Assembly: GCA_026168455.1 (NCBI GenBank) | Contig: CM047430.1 | Coordinates: 69,355,044 to 69,419,043, forward strand | Origin: Theocolax elegans | Taxonomy: Eukaryota > Arthropoda > Insecta > Hymenoptera > Cerocephalidae | Length of the DNA stretch: 64,000 nt | Direction of reading: 5' to 3' | In this document: in pieces, positions 26,583 through 41,699 of the stretch | Layout: each line of letters starts with the position of its first letter | Position numbering within the stretch: position 1 is the first letter of the stretch | Notes under the pieces: generated by a model | The model's input: the letters and a program-made list of their open reading frames with translations, nothing else | Told to the model about the DNA's origin: nothing | Database searches by the model: none | Position numbers and translations under genes: made by a program

Positions 26583-29500
26583 ATGCCAAAACAAACATGG
26601 ATCCTAAAACAATTATTGTTTCTCGGTACAGTGGCAATATTACAAGAGACGATCCTTGGTAAGATTTATATATATATATATATTAGAATGTAGATAACCA
26701 AGTCACGAACGCATGAAGATATTGCAATGCGAATCAAAGAAAATGGTTAAATTTTCATTTGTTTATTAGGCTTGCCGACGAGGTCGAAAAGAGAAATCGA
26801 AATCGAGTCGACCAATTGGACGGCTTTAGCTGACGAATGGATGAAGGCAAAAGAGCGCATTTCCGAAAGGCTTACCGTTACCATCCTTCCTTATACCGAT
26901 AAGATTCATGAATTACCACCTACTGCATCGAGTATTATCTTAAGCGGACATGAGACCGGCACATCGCTTAACGTACGTATTGGATTCTTTCCCTGTACTC
27001 TTTCATTTTTGTTTAACTTTGACTAGCTTTGCATCATGTGCACCCCTATAAATTACGTCCGATATATATATATATACATCCATATTTATTGTTACGTAAT
27101 TATTATAAAATTCAATTGATCGTATATAGATTGCATAATTTTTTTTAATTCATACTATGATATGTATCATCATGTACTAATTAAAGCACTATAATAGTTT
27201 CTAAATACAATGATTCAATGGTTTGTATAAATTACTTTCATTTATTTGCGATGTGTGTTGCAAATAAGTAATTTATAAACAATCAATGTTATTAATTTTT
27301 TTTATTATATATCTAACGAAAAAACTATTTATTCAAATTAAACTTTCTAATTATGTTAAAATAGTGAATAGTCACAATTATATCCTACAATACATGTATT
27401 CAAAGTAACAATATGTTAACATGTGAGAAAATCTAGTAGAACTTTACTTTAATGAAATGTCCTGGGTAATGTCATTTTATTTCTAAGTAAATATTATATT
27501 AACTTAGGTTCAACCAGACTTGTTACATGTAGTCATGATCAAGAAACTAAAATACTGTATAATACAGATAAATCTTGTACGCGATTTGGTATTTAATTTT
27601 AAAAAATTATAATATTTACGTAAATGAGTAACGAAATTGATAGCGAAATTATGTAAAAAATATTGCCTTTTTTCTATTACTTATAGTATTGCATAAAGAA
27701 TTTTAAAAATAATTGGATTAATGGTATTATATACACTTTATATATTTCTTTTACACCTCTAAAAAATTTAGAGCTTATTTAAACTGTTTATTTCTTGTTC
27801 AGGTTTAAACTATCTTCGCGAAACGTATGAAACTAGGCTAGACTAGTCGTTGGTGTGTCTTAAAAAATTGTCTGGTTAGAGATTTATAACAATCATTATT
27901 TGTTTCTTAATTATGGATATGAAAAAAAAAACTTTTTGTTTCAAGAGCGCATCAATAAAAAAATGAAGGAATATCTTCAAATTACATGTGATTTTAAGAT
28001 TTAAATTACAGCAATTATCTTCCAAACACCCAAAACCTGGGAACTTCGACAAAATACCATACGTGCATAACTAAAATATAACATTAACATGTACGAGCAG
28101 TCAAACTTTCTTTCGGGTGAAAATACTATTGTTTTTATTTTTTATCTTGAATTTATTTAACTTTTTATAGGTATACGAGTTACGCAGACACATTTTTAGA
28201 ATTATAAGAAAGTTACTATAATAATAATAATTGTGCTTCCATTTAAAAAAAATATTTATTTTTAAAGATCCTGTAAAACTTCCTCGTGCATAAATAAAGT
28301 TTTAGATTTTGGGTTTTACGACGATATATAACTATATTCTTATTAAAATTATTATCGATACAATTTGTCATTTTGGAGGGATAACGTTTATGATAATGAA
28401 AACCAATAAAATGCGGACGACAACAATTTTACTGTTGCAGGAAACAATTAGCGCGATAGCTAAATTTATTTATATATAAAAATGTTTCGAAATTAAAAAA
28501 AAAAACATGACGATCGTGAACGAATTTCGCGATTAAAAAAATAAAAAATTAATTGTACAATTTAAATATATCGAGTCGTCAAATAATTTATATACGCCAT
28601 AATTTTTCAGAGGAACTGCATTGTTTCGTAATTGAAAATTAAAATTTTTGACTCGACAAAATCTAAGATTTTTAACATAATGGACAATCGTTGCATCACT
28701 TGCTCAACGCAATAACATAAATATTATTTATTTCAACTTAATAATACTAGGAAGAATAAAATACGTCGACGCAATCAAAATAATATACAAATTAATAATA
28801 TAAACACGTACAAGTTGCGCAAAGTAACAGTTTATATGAATAATTCTATTTATATACACGTTACAATAATTATTTATTTATTTTTTTACTTCAATCTATT
28901 TCAAATTCGATTAATTTCATGTCCAATATGCTCGGGCGAAAACGCTCTTTCTCTCCAAATCGCGAGTAAAATGCATAATTAACATCACTTCTCAAAGATT
29001 TCTCTGCAAGCAAAATGCAAATAACACATCGACCCACTTATTTAAAAGCTCGTTCAAGTACGATATCGCCTTCTATTCGGAAAAAAAATTGCGTCGTCAT
29101 ATTAACTATTTACATTCGCTTCTCCAAGATCTTGCACAATAACGAATACGACAATATAGTAAACACTAAAAAAAATTTTTTTTTTTACCAAAAATGTAAA
29201 GTTAAATTACAAGGTCAGCCTGTAAGAGTGCTGGCTAAAAAGATTTGAAAATTACGTAAAGTATTGGTTCCTCTTAAATTTCGCAATGACTTTTACTCGC
29301 GTCTCTACGTTTGGGTTTGAATTATAGCTATATATGAATTTTATTTAATACGAAAACAGATGAACTACTCGCGGATGCTGTGGGACATGGAGTCGGCTCA
29401 ACAAAGTGGACACCTTTCTCTCTTCGTCGATAAAGCGATGAAACTGCTAGATTTGAGGCAAGTTATGACCGAGGTCGAGACGTCGGTAATGTCGAAAGTG

Positions 29501-32500
29501 TCGTGCACCGCGTGCAAAGTGGGCGCCGGTTTGTTACAGCATTTCATTAAAATCGGCAAAAGCGACGAGGAGATCATGAACAGCATATACCAGTTTTGCG
29601 TATCCCTAAAAATCCAGAGTAATCGCGTTTGTCAGGGTATCACGTTGCTCATGGGTGTAAGAACCAAATTCTTTATTCCTTTGGATAAAACTCAACTATG
29701 TGTATAAAAGTAAAACGTTATGGGTATATACATTTTAGGGAGAAGTGATCTACGTGCTGAAACAAGTCGACATGAGCTCCGCGCAAATTTGCAGTTTTGT
29801 GATAGGGGACGCTTGCGAAGACGTTTACAATCCACTTCACGATTGGGAAGTGGCATTCCCACCGGTTAAGAAACCAGCGATCAAACCACCGGTTTCGCCA
29901 CTCGAAGCTGCACCGAGTTTCAAGGTCCTTCACATCTCGGACACGCATTGGGATCCGTATTATCAAGAAGGTTCAAACGCTAATTGCAACGAGCCGCTTT
30001 GTTGTCGACTGACCAATGGTCCACCTTTGACGCCATCCGATGCAGCGGGCAGATGGGGCGATTACAGGAAATGCGACACTCCTAAACGTACTATCGATCA
30101 CATGCTCAAACACATTGTCGACACTCATCCGGTAATGTTACACTCTACATTGTTCTTTATTATTATTTTACATTTTTTCTTTTCGATTTAATGCTGCTTA
30201 AAATTTCTTGACACTTTTTTCCTTATAATGTTTAAGTAATAAGTAACATTTTTAATCATTAACTAAATATTGTGCACAGTGAAATATCGGAAAGGAAAAT
30301 ACTAATATACTTGCATATTGATAATATGTACATATTTATTTCAAACGAAATTTTAGTGGAAAATTGTAGTTTTTCTCCTCACTATTTAATTTTAATTCTT
30401 TTTAAATAATTTATCAGGATTAAAAGTAATGTACGAGTCACCGACGCAGTTCCGCTAATTCTACTATTATGCACGTATTCTTTATCAAAAGCTTATAATA
30501 AGCACCCGTCAATAAAAATTTTAATCATTTGGAACTTACTTTATCTTTACAATTTGTAAGCCATATTAGAATTCTCTTGTGCGAGATATACGTTGTATAT
30601 TATCACAATAATTTTAAATAATTATAATAATAAATATTATTTGATCTTTGTAGAGTACATACAAATAATTAATATATTAATTTTTTATTGCAATATTTTT
30701 AAATTCTATTATATGAAAGTTTATTGATTTAAAGTAAATTTAATTAAAAAATTAATATATTCGTGTAATAAATAAAGTACACATCTATATGAAAAATGTA
30801 ATAAAAAAATTATTAATATAGAAAAATAAAGCTATAACTCATTACGTCAATTGTCAATTAATATTATTCATAATCTTCTGTTTCAAATATTCCAACAATT
30901 TTTCTTCATTATAAGAAAATTGTGTAAAAATGAAATTGAATTTTCATCAAATGGCATAGAAAATTTTAGATGGCATCAATTAAAAATATAAAAAATTATC
31001 TTTTATACTTTTCTTTAAATTTTTAAAAACATTTTCTTCCAAAAATATGGATACTTCCACATTAGACTACTTTATAAGTAAACTAAATTTTAATAAAAAT
31101 TACATTTTAGATCATTTTTTTCTGAAAAACTAAACCATGAACGATTTTAAAATTTTTACAGCATAATGCTATTATTATGTTTTATTTCCACGAATCTTTA
31201 AACAGTTTTGATCAATTATTTTCAGAGATATAAGCAATTAAACATTTTATACAAAAACATATAATGCTTAATAACTTGGGTAATTATAGATATTTTGAGC
31301 TGAAAAACAATAGGGATCGCGACACTATCAAACAAATTATTTTTTCCCAAAATTTCAAGTAGATCAAATGCTTTTTATTCCTGAAAACGTTTGACATAAA
31401 AACCCCAATTTTTTCACATTTTAATTTTGTTAATCTAAAGTAATCGATATAATTACCTAAAATTTTTACAGTTTATGACCATTTGATGGTTTTTATAAAA
31501 TAAAAAATATAAAATATTAAAAAAAAATCATTTTTTTAGAATAACAAAATAACTAATGGAGATAATTAGCCAATCCAAAATCGAGCGGATAGATTTTTTT
31601 ATTTTATATAAAGTACATTTGCTACAATTAAAAAAAATAAATATCATCAAAATTTTTCTAAAATTGGAAATTGTTTTTAAAACAAAAACTATTTGGGTGA
31701 TAAATAACCAAAGTATTTTCCAGAATTCGTAAAATAAAAAGCAAACTACACACGGAAGCTGAGCGATATTGACCGAGTAGTTTCGAAAATACGACGATAT
31801 ACGTACACCCACCCACACATACACACATACGCACGCCCGCACGCAACGCACAGACACACATATTCATAAAGAGATTTTCTAAAAATACGTGATTTCGACT
31901 CCTGACATGTTAAAACATACTTATAACATGTTAATATATTATTAATTATTTATAATAAATTATTTTATTTCTAATTTCTGATCTAATTTCTAAGGTCTGC
32001 TTCTTTAACTCTACTTTTCTCTTTCTCAGACAGGTATACCTATATCCAATTTTTCTAAATAAAGCAAATCGTAGACATGATAACCCCGTTAAAAAAATTC
32101 AAACGAGCCTGAGTACAGTTACATGACTGGAATTAATTATTTTTTCTTTGAAAAACAAAAACATTTAAATAAATTTAAATATTAACGAGGTTTGACTAAA
32201 TTCGATAGGTATATATTACACCGATATACACGCGCTATTTGAATTGTGAATCACAAAGATTTTTCTCCTCGCATTTCCGCAATTGGATACGTATAAAATA
32301 TTTTACATGTACACAAAGATAAGAAAGTACGTGTATATCTGGCACCAATGATAGATGAATAACTTCTTTTTTTCTCAAAATGTAATGTATAAATAAAAAT
32401 GTGAATTTACTTCCTAATTTTCAGGACATCGATTACATATTGTGGACGGGTGATTTACCACCTCACGATGTTTGGAACCAGACGCGAGAGGAAAATTTAA

Positions 32501-35500
32501 AAAATCTACGTGAAACCGTTGAGCAAATGGTTACGATGTTCCCGGGTATACCAATTTTCCCATCCCTCGGCAATCACGAGAGCGCACCCGTTAATAGGTA
32601 ATTATTTTATTTTCCAATACTATTATAGTGTACAAGAATCTATATTTATCGTTATTATTAGTTGTTCAAACATTTCAATTAAATATATATATAGTATTGC
32701 GCACATCTCTGTGCATTCCATCAAGCGGTATGGAAAGTTTTCGAGATGCACCAATTTCTAATCGTAAAACCGGGTGTTAACGACTCGACGTCCAACTTAG
32801 AAATACAGAATCTCTTAATTTATCGTAAATTATCAATTTGTACATATTTACGGCGCTCTTAAAATTACGATAATCAAATTATCAAGGATACTTTATTTTC
32901 ATTTAAAACGATGGTACTCAAGAAATACGTGTTGGTGAATGTTAAGACTACGCGGGGAAAAGCGCGTATTAAAATAATTACTATATTGTTACAGAATTTG
33001 ATAACTGTAATTATTTTATTTTTCGCAGCAATTCTCAATATGTTTATAGGAATTTTTTATGTAAAATATAGTAAGTAAATGTAATTTGATTTGTAAGTAT
33101 TTACGCAAATGCATTGCAAGAGCATTTTTTAATAAACATTACCGTCACGGCTCCGGAAAATCCGGGATATTCGATCAACAACTTAATAATTACAGAGACT
33201 GCAGAGTAAAAATTATGGCGACTTCCTTACAAATTTATAACTCTATAGATTAATTTTTCTCGAACGGATAATACAAACAGTTTTACCGAGTTATCGCGGT
33301 CATATTTATTGAAAAATTCATGATCCGCGAATTAGAATTTTTAATAAAATTTTTGATAATATTAAATTACCTAAAATATATTATTCATTTGTTTACTTTC
33401 AGTTTTTAGTTTAATTTTTAATTTTATACGTATATTTTTGTGTAAATAGTCTTTGTTACAGTATAAAAATAAAATATTGAGAAAAATGAAATAATAAAAA
33501 TTACTATATTTTATAGTAATGGTGGGATATACTTCGACTATCGTAATTTTTGTTATAATTTTTATAAAAATTACTATGTACATAGGAAAAATTGCTATAA
33601 AATATAGCAAAAATTACGATAGTCGAAGTATGTCCCACCATTACTATAAAATATAATAATTTTTCTTATTTCATTTTTCTCAGTATAGTATAGTAAAATT
33701 GACTGTATGTCTCTATAATATATCTGACACTTAATTTGTAATAAAAATAACTTGCCCATATTAATCTTTGGTACAAAATGTAGTAATTTTAATTGAATCG
33801 CAATTCCGAGTGTAGCTAGTAGAACATTTAATTGGGTATTATAATTTGATAATTTAGTTTAATAAAATAAATAAATATTTACGAAAAATTCGGCAGCTTC
33901 CCACCACCGTTCGCACCAGAAGAAAACAGTATATCGTGGTTATACGACGAATTGGATAAACAGTGGCGTCGTTGGTTGCCAGCCGGCACCTCGCATACGG
34001 TACGTCGTGGCGCTTTCTACTCTGTCCTCGTGCGACCTGGCTTTCGCATACTCTCGGTAAATACCAATTATTGCAACAATAAGAATTGGTGGCTACTGAT
34101 GAACAGCACCGATCCGGTCAGCGAGCTCCAATGGCTTATCTACGAATTGCAAGGGGCCGAGATGAACGGCGAAAAGGTTCACATTATCGGGCACATACCC
34201 CCTGGTCATTCCGATTGCTTGAAAGTTTGGTCCAGAAATTATTATCACATAGTCAATAGGTAATTTGCATACCTAGTTATTACTTTTTTCAATTAATTGC
34301 GCAACGAGAGTAATATTAATTAAAAAAAAAAGTTATTCCAAATGAAGATAGTCTTTACAATTATACGATAACCGGTAATTAGTATACGTTTGAATTATTG
34401 GCTGTAAATTATCGTATAATATATTAACATTTTAATTGAATTTTACGTAATTCGGTATATTAATAATGAAATAATAATTATTATTATTTTTAATTAAAAT
34501 TGTTTTTATGCATTATTTGAAGGCTGACCACTACGTTCTTTCTTGTTTGAAAATTTATAGATATTTTTTTACAGTATACTTTAATTAATTATTTTTTTTT
34601 TAATTGAAATACGTACAAGACTTTTTTATTTGTTATTACGAAGAACTATTTGAAGGAATATCAAGAATTCAAGTGAATGTATACAAGAAATCCAAGTAGT
34701 CGGACGATTATTCGCGGGTAATGGTGAAGCGACGTGACAAACATTTCAGTAACAACTATTTGACTTTTAAATTGCAATATCGTCTGCGAATTGACTTTTT
34801 ACAAAAAAGAAAAAAAAAGTATAAAAAAATTCATCTCCGGGAATTAAACAAATTTGAATCGTAGACATTTGTATTTAAAATAATGTTTAATCGAAACAAA
34901 TCGATCAAAATTTATTTTATTCATTTATAATAAACATTTAACGGTTTCAAAAACTTCTTTGTATTTCTTGTCATGGGTATTAAACAAAATGTTTGATTGC
35001 ATTCACTGAATTTGTGTATTTTCCGTATACACGAATAATAATTATACCTTAAAATACGATTAATCCAACAGGTACGAATCTACGATAACGGCACAATTTT
35101 TCGGACACACCCACTACGACGAGTTCGAGTTGTTCTACGACACGACGGATTTCGGGCGTGCAGTTAGCATCGCCTACGTAGGTCCATCAGTCTCGCCATA
35201 TTACGATTTGAATCCAGGATACCGTATATACTATGTTGACGGCGATCATTCGAAAACTACCAGGGTAAACCTTGACAATATTTTCCAACACTGTTAATCC
35301 ACAACTGTATAATCAAAATTACTAAACGTTTCATTTATTTTTCTTTTTTTTACAGATGGTGATAGATCACGAAAGTTGGATAATGAATCTGAAAGAAGCG
35401 AATTTATACAATTATCCAATTTGGTACAAATCGTATAGCGCTCGGCAAGCTTACCAAATGCCATCGTTACTGCCAAAGGATTGGGATTCCCTTATCGACA

Positions 35501-38500
35501 AAATGACGAATGAGCAGAATGTCTTCGACATTTACTACAAGTATACTTTCTCTCTTATATAAGTTGAAAAGAGCATTATTTCTAGTTTACTTTTAACGTA
35601 TATCGCGACTAATATCCTCGTGACGAATTATTCACGTTATTTATTATTTACTTTATACTTTAAATTATTTTTTCTCAACGGAGTTGTAGCTTGACGTTTA
35701 TGGTTTGTCATTTTTTTTTCTATTGGCTATTATCATTGAATTGTGTACTCTATCCCGTTATATACCTTGACCCGTCGGTTAACCGTTACGATACGTTTAG
35801 TGGTAAAGTCTATTTGAAAAGTAGCATAAGTATATATTTGAGTATAAAAAAATAATAGTTTATTTTTATCGGACCATTATATTCATTGTTTTGTATCAGT
35901 GTGATGTAAGACGCGACCTTACAAGTTCAAATTTTATAATAATCCGTTGTTATTTTTTTCTTAAATTTAATTTTTTAATTACCATTTACTGTTGATTAAG
36001 TGAGCAATTTTAAAGACGTCACAAATTAACGCTGGTGTTATTGACTTGGCACTCGAGTGTATAATTATACATAATTGGTAAATTATTGCTAGTGATTGTA
36101 ACGATAAACAACTTCTCATTATTATTTAAATTAAATGATTGAAATTTCATTTATTATTTAAACGACGTCACATTATTGTTAATTGATTGATTGAAACATT
36201 ATTCGTTTTTATTAATTTTACATTTGCACGGTTTGTTATTAAATTGAAATTTCAACTTTCATATTTCCAGGCATTATTACAAAAATTCCCCAGTAAGGCC
36301 ATCGTGCAATGACGAATGCCGTAAAAGGTTACTGTGCGATCTACGAAGCGGAAGGAGTCACGATCGAAAAGCCCTGTGTCAAAGTTTAGAAGCGAGAATC
36401 GACGGTGACACAAAAACTGGATGGCGAGCATGGATATACAACGGATTGGCACTCTCGTACGTAACTGATTGGTGGTACACTGTGCACCAAGCCCGTTAAA
36501 AAATTTTCACTAACTTTTTACTCTTCGGTAGAAGGATACACATTTTTTCCTCAGTTAACATTACCACTGACTTTTTTTTTAATTCCTCGATTAATAATTT
36601 GTAAATATTGTACAATATCTATACATAAACACAGAACTCTGACAAATCATAGGAATGAATGATCTGTCAGGGATCTAAGTATACTAATATAAAAAGTCAT
36701 TCTACAGAATTTTGCTACTGATATTATACTTACAATACTATAGAGATTACAATGTGCCATTGAATTCTGTAGGATGTTAAATATAATCTTTGACAAATGT
36801 TACATACTTTGTAATAGCTTTAAGTTGATTACGAATAATATTAATATTAATATTAAGCTTTGAAATTTTTAACAAATAATGTAACACTAATTCATATAAA
36901 ACCTGTTATATACATTTATGTATATAGAATGTAAATATTTTATTAAACCACTCACATTTTTAAATTGCACTGCAATCAGTTAGAGTAAATTTAAAAGCAC
37001 TACAATTACTTCGATTACCGCAAACAAAACGTGTTAAGTTGTGCCTTCGTTCCTATGTTTCAGAAGTTTTATTTAAACCATTCGGTGTTGATGTTTAGTT
37101 CGTCAACAAATTTTTATTACACTATTGTGTAATAACGCATCCGCCCTTAATCAAGGAGATTTTAAACTACGTCCAAATTGAATAGTGTAAATTATAAGTA
37201 TTGATGAACAACTAATTTACCAACACCTGTAGCATGTAGTCCTTGCACACGAGAATTTGATTATTCTTCATCTTTTTTTTTCTCTTACATTCTGTTTCTA
37301 TTTAAATTAATTTATTTTTAAATAAAGCGTAAAAAAATTGTTTGCACACTCAATTAATTCGAGCTCGACGTATTAACCTTACTTAAATGAAATCTGAATA
37401 ATGTCTTTATTTACTTTCAGATTGATATTTAAAAATAGAAAAAGTTTGTTATAAAATGGTATACACACACACACACACGGAAAAAAGACTTGAGTATACA
37501 AGTACTTTTTATCGAAAGATTTCAGTAAATCAATATATGGAAAAAATCAAATTTTAGCTAAATTAATTTACGTTTTTATTTATATATATATAACTAAATA
37601 TTATGTTATGGAAATCAAAATGAATTAAATGCATCAAATTTTATTCGCTCATTATATTAATCTATTTTAATATAAAACTTAAAAAATTATAATACCTCAA
37701 CGGGCGCGAATAGGGCGTGCATAGCTAATTCACTCCTCGTATTTTTGTTTATCCCTATACGCGCGCTTCTTGTTTCTTTTTTGTGATAATATATATTACT
37801 CAAAATCTTTTACGCGCAACAAATATTACTGAAGTTCGATTTCGACTAATTTTTCTAAAACTCCAGTAAAATTTATTGAATGAGTTAGGCAATTTTTATA
37901 TGACCGCTTATAGAAGATTTACCGAAGTCTTAAGTCATTTTATACTTAAATTTTTTTCCGTGTATAAAGTGCACAATTAATTAAATTAATCATCTTAATT
38001 TTGATATTGTCTGTATCATTTTTTAACATTCTTTGGTGGAAGCTATAATTTAAGTTTTTCCACCATGGAATCTACTAATAACGTATATTCGTATATTACA
38101 TTAACACTACACGAATTCTTTATTATGGTATCTTGGGCTTTCGGTTTATCGAGCTTCAACGCTGTAAATTGCTGATATCTTCACGAACCAAATTTTCATA
38201 ATTGTAAGTAAGTTGTACATATATATATACATTTATATGCCTCTTTTTTCATTAGTTTTAAGTAAAAATCAATCTATACATATATATAGAAAATCGTAAC
38301 CACTCGATATTACAGGTAAAGTAAGTTAAAAATAATGTGTAAAGATTTTTCTTCTTCTTTCTATTAACAAATTTTTGTATACATACGTGCAATTGCGATT
38401 GTAAGAAAAATCTTGAGCGAAGAAGGATACGCGTGAAATCGCAACGAGAATATCGTGGGGAAAGTAAAAGTGTATACTCATACCCAACCTTTTTTTCACG

Positions 38501-38712
38501 CATACTTTCGATAAGTTCAATGAACTTGCGAACTTTTAAAATTTCACACGAGTTTTACACCTGCGATTTCACTACGCTATTCGTTTTTTTTTGAATAACT
38601 AATAGATTAATTAATAATTATTTTCTTGACTTTATTCCACAGGATGTCCGTTGTCATGGCGATTCCGAGATTCGCGTACAATTTGCCAAAATACGTTCTG
38701 GGTCTTGGTTAA
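26583..38712 (+). CDS. SMPD1: Acid sphingomyelinase (sphingomyelin phosphodiesterase)
   Basis: Ten coding exons join in phase to 712 residues: 26583-26658, 26770-26972, 29360-29656, 29739-30131, 32425-32597, 33897-34259, 35072-35264, 35356-35540, 36271-36456 and 38643-38712. The product hydrolyses sphingomyelin to ceramide and phosphocholine in lysosomes or outside the cell. Residues 1-26 are a signal peptide. A saposin-B domain occupies about 138-222, with cysteines at 142, 145, 173, 184, 210 and 218. A calcineurin-like metallophosphoesterase domain follows, carrying SDTHWDP (Asp260, His262), WTGD (Asp333), GNHE (Asn373, His374), GHIPPG (His480) and FGHTH (His514, His516). All expected zinc ligands are present, so the enzyme should be active. 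The C-terminal cysteine-containing domain carries CNDECRKRLLCDL. The start follows an acceptor at 26,564. The last exon adds only 23 residues, and an alternative end exists (see the separate entry). It is about 80 residues longer than human SMPD1. Confidence 0.93.
33478..33682. mobile_element. Foldback MITE in a sphingomyelinase intron
   Basis: Arms 33,478-33,552 and 33,608-33,682 (75 bp each) are nearly perfect inverted repeats. The core GGTGGGATATACTTCGAC reappears as GTCGAAGTATGTCCCACC. It is non-coding and AT-rich and lies in the intron between the fifth and sixth coding exons. Confidence 0.8.
36271..36499 (+). CDS. Alternative last exon of sphingomyelinase by read-through
   Basis: If the donor at 36,457 is not used, the frame continues for 13 codons (SYVTDWWYTVHQAR from the split serine codon) to a TAA at 36,497-36,499. 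This would give a complete protein of about 700 residues with an aromatic tail instead of the 23-residue tail encoded 2.2 kb downstream. Both forms keep the whole catalytic domain. Which is used cannot be told from sequence alone. Confidence 0.35.
37473..37964. mobile_element. MITE-like element with ACACGGA termini
   Basis: It starts ACACGGAAAAAAGACTTGAG and ends in the approximate complement, TCTTAAGTCATTTTATAC followed by TTTTTTTCCGTGTA. It is non-coding, about 490 bp long, and lies in the last intron of the sphingomyelinase gene. The termini resemble those of the element at 735-880, so the two may share a mobilising transposase. Confidence 0.5.
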
Positions 38713-41600
38713 AGCGAATCGTCCTCGTTTTCGTTCAAGAGAAATTCGAACCAAGTATTATATGAAGACAAAAACAAATGAATTTTCAATAACCAATTCG
38801 AACAAAAGAAATACAGAAAGAACGTTGTGATGTGTAAATCCTTAATTAAAGTTTGCTCTCGAATGTCGATAAACTTTTGCAGTAATGTACATTACCAAGC
38901 CCGTATTGGCGAAAAGTTTTTTTAATTATTTATGATACGATAAATTTTTGTTTTTTAATAAGCTGTTGATATATAGATACGAAATTAATTCGCAGCGCTC
39001 ATTGTAAAATTCGACGAAAGGAAAATGATAAGAAGTTTTCGGACAGTAAGTTTTAAGTCAAATGGACACAAATTGTCTATTGTAAAAGTGTAAATACATA
39101 TATAAATACGTTTAAGTTTGAAAGAATGATCACGAAAAAGAGATTAAAGTGCCACAGATTGTGCAAAATCATCGTTACTATCGCTACACAGCGCAGGTTG
39201 TTGCAGCAATAAAAAATTTTTAATTTTTTTTTTCTTCAACAAATTATAATTATTTTTTCTTTTATTTCTTGTCAAATTTGATTATCGAATGTACGATTTT
39301 GTTTTTTACTGGAACTTTTTTTTTTTTCGAAGTGCGTGTGTACGATTATTGAGTGTATAGCGTTGAGCGTTTTGTCCATAAGTATCGCGTGAATGAGTCT
39401 AGTATTATTTAGTTTTGATAAAGAAAAAAAAATTTAGATTTTAAAATTCCACGTTTGGCACACTCGAATAAATAGGACATTGTTGCGAATGACTTTTATT
39501 AACCAATAAAAGTTTATATCATTTTTTTAAAAAATGTTGGTGTTTTTACATTTTATTCACTCCATAACTATATCCTTCATCATAGTTTCGGATCTATGCC
39601 GATGCAACTATAATAGTAGTTATTAAAAAGATGATAAAGTTTTTATAAAATTTATGTATAGATTTTATTATAGATCTGGTTTGAGATTATATATAACATT
39701 GATTCAATAATCTATTTTCTTAAAAGATTTGTTAGAACTTTGTTAAACCATCGATAAACAAAAAAAAATATAATTACTGATTTAATAAAAATTTTATCAT
39801 ATTTTTCCACGTGGGGGTATAATATACCTACCGCATTCACTATTTTCCGGAAAATTCGTTTTAAAATCCCGTTAACTATATATATTCTTTCGATTTTATA
39901 CGAATGAAATTAATACCAAAGGTGCCTATAATCTTAAATTACACCTTTCACCAAGTCATTTAAGATTTCTAAATTTATGACTTTGGGCGGAAAAATCAGT
40001 TCGAATCTATATACTTACAATATAATAGTACTTATTACACCACCCATAAATACTAGACATTTTTATTCCTAAATTATAAAACAACCTTTATTAATTATTT
40101 AAATATATATATATATATATATATATATTGTTCCATCATTTTTAAAATATAAATTCGAGAAAATTATTTTATAAGTGCAGTTTACGTATTGATTTTTGGA
40201 ATAACTACATCCAACGCATCACCCAAAAATAAACAATAATTCTTTTTACACGTTTGTCTAAACGCATTACTTAATCTATATATATATTTCTATTATAAAA
40301 ATTACGTAAGAGATGTAGCAGTGTTTACCACAGGTTAACATTCCAATCTAACTAAAAAACATACATGTATAGTGTACGAGTGAAGCAGCTGGAAAACGAG
40401 ATTGTGTTCTTAGTTCCCCAGCTGGTCTTTCTCCCCATATGCTCCCCCAGTGCACGATGCGTACGATACGAAATAAAGAAGTGGGGGATATTTCTTTCTC
40501 TCTCGGTCGCGCGCGTCACTTTCGTCCGTTATTTACCCGATTCGGCGTGTATGATGTATAACCGATGCAACACCCGATATATATATAGGTATATAATAGA
40601 CTTGGGATAGTATCTCTTCGCCCAATTATGCTTCGATGGATCTTTCGTTATTTCGATTTTATCATTTTTCAGCGTTTTGGATTTTTTTTAATCTATTTAT
40701 TTATTTTTCTAAGTTATTTGTACAATTCAAAATATTGGTTGCAACTAACGATCTTATAGTATATATAAATTTCGATTCGAGCAAATTATAAGAAAATTTC
40801 ACAATTATCGTTTTAAACTTTCTTTATATTTAACCGTACAATTTGATATTACAACCTATATCTCAAACTTATGCATGTAAATCGGAATTTATTTTTGTCG
40901 TTAACAGTTATAATTAATTCTCAAATCGAAGTTATTTCCCAATTACTTTACAAATATTTTTGAAAACTACATTTTCACGTAAATGTTAAATAAACCAATT
41001 CAAGGTATATCGCAATTGTTATATAAAAATGTGTTCAATGTAAAAAAATATATATACTTTTTTATTTTCAATAAATTTAAAATAAATCATCGCGATCGAT
41101 ACTCTAAGATAAATATGTGCATACTGCATCTGCTTTTTCTCCAATTTTAGATTCGAGTCAAGCGTTTATCTCTAATTGCCGATAGTATTATAACACTAAC
41201 CGATACTGATTTTCTTAGAACGTTTGTCTTCCTATATCATTTTTTTTATGAAAAGAGGGTGCATTCGAACTTACAAACGTGCCTTTTATTTTCACATATA
41301 TATGTATACAGAAACGTGATAAGTACAATGAATAATAATATGGTGTTATAATGTAAAAATTTTTAATTTAAAAAACACAATTATTAATATTCATTTTTTA
41401 AAATTATTTATTATTTAATACTAATAAAGGTTCTATAAAAATATCATTTATATAATAGATATACCTAACTTAAAAATGAAGAAAGTGATACACATTAAAT
41501 TTTCTGCATAAAACATTCAAATTCATATGAGCGGGGCTATTTCATACAATACTCTCGGTGTCGAAACTCGCGCATGTAGACGTATTTATAAGTTGTACAA
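38713..41600. other. Sphingomyelinase 3' region and intergenic spacer
   Basis: The first several hundred bases are probably 3' untranslated sequence, with AATAAA-type signals near 39,200-39,510. The remainder has no gene. It includes an (AT)n tract at 40,103-40,128 and a GC-richer patch near 40,370-40,610 without credible coding content. Confidence 0.45.
40103..40128. repeat. (AT)n microsatellite
   Basis: An uninterrupted AT run of about 26 bp. Confidence 0.9.
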
Positions 41601-41699
41601 AAACCCGTGAATTGTAAACGCGGCCTCACCAGAAATTCAAATTCACCGAATCGAGATAGCTTGGCAACGGACGCCGTTCGTTCATTGGCCGAATCGCGG

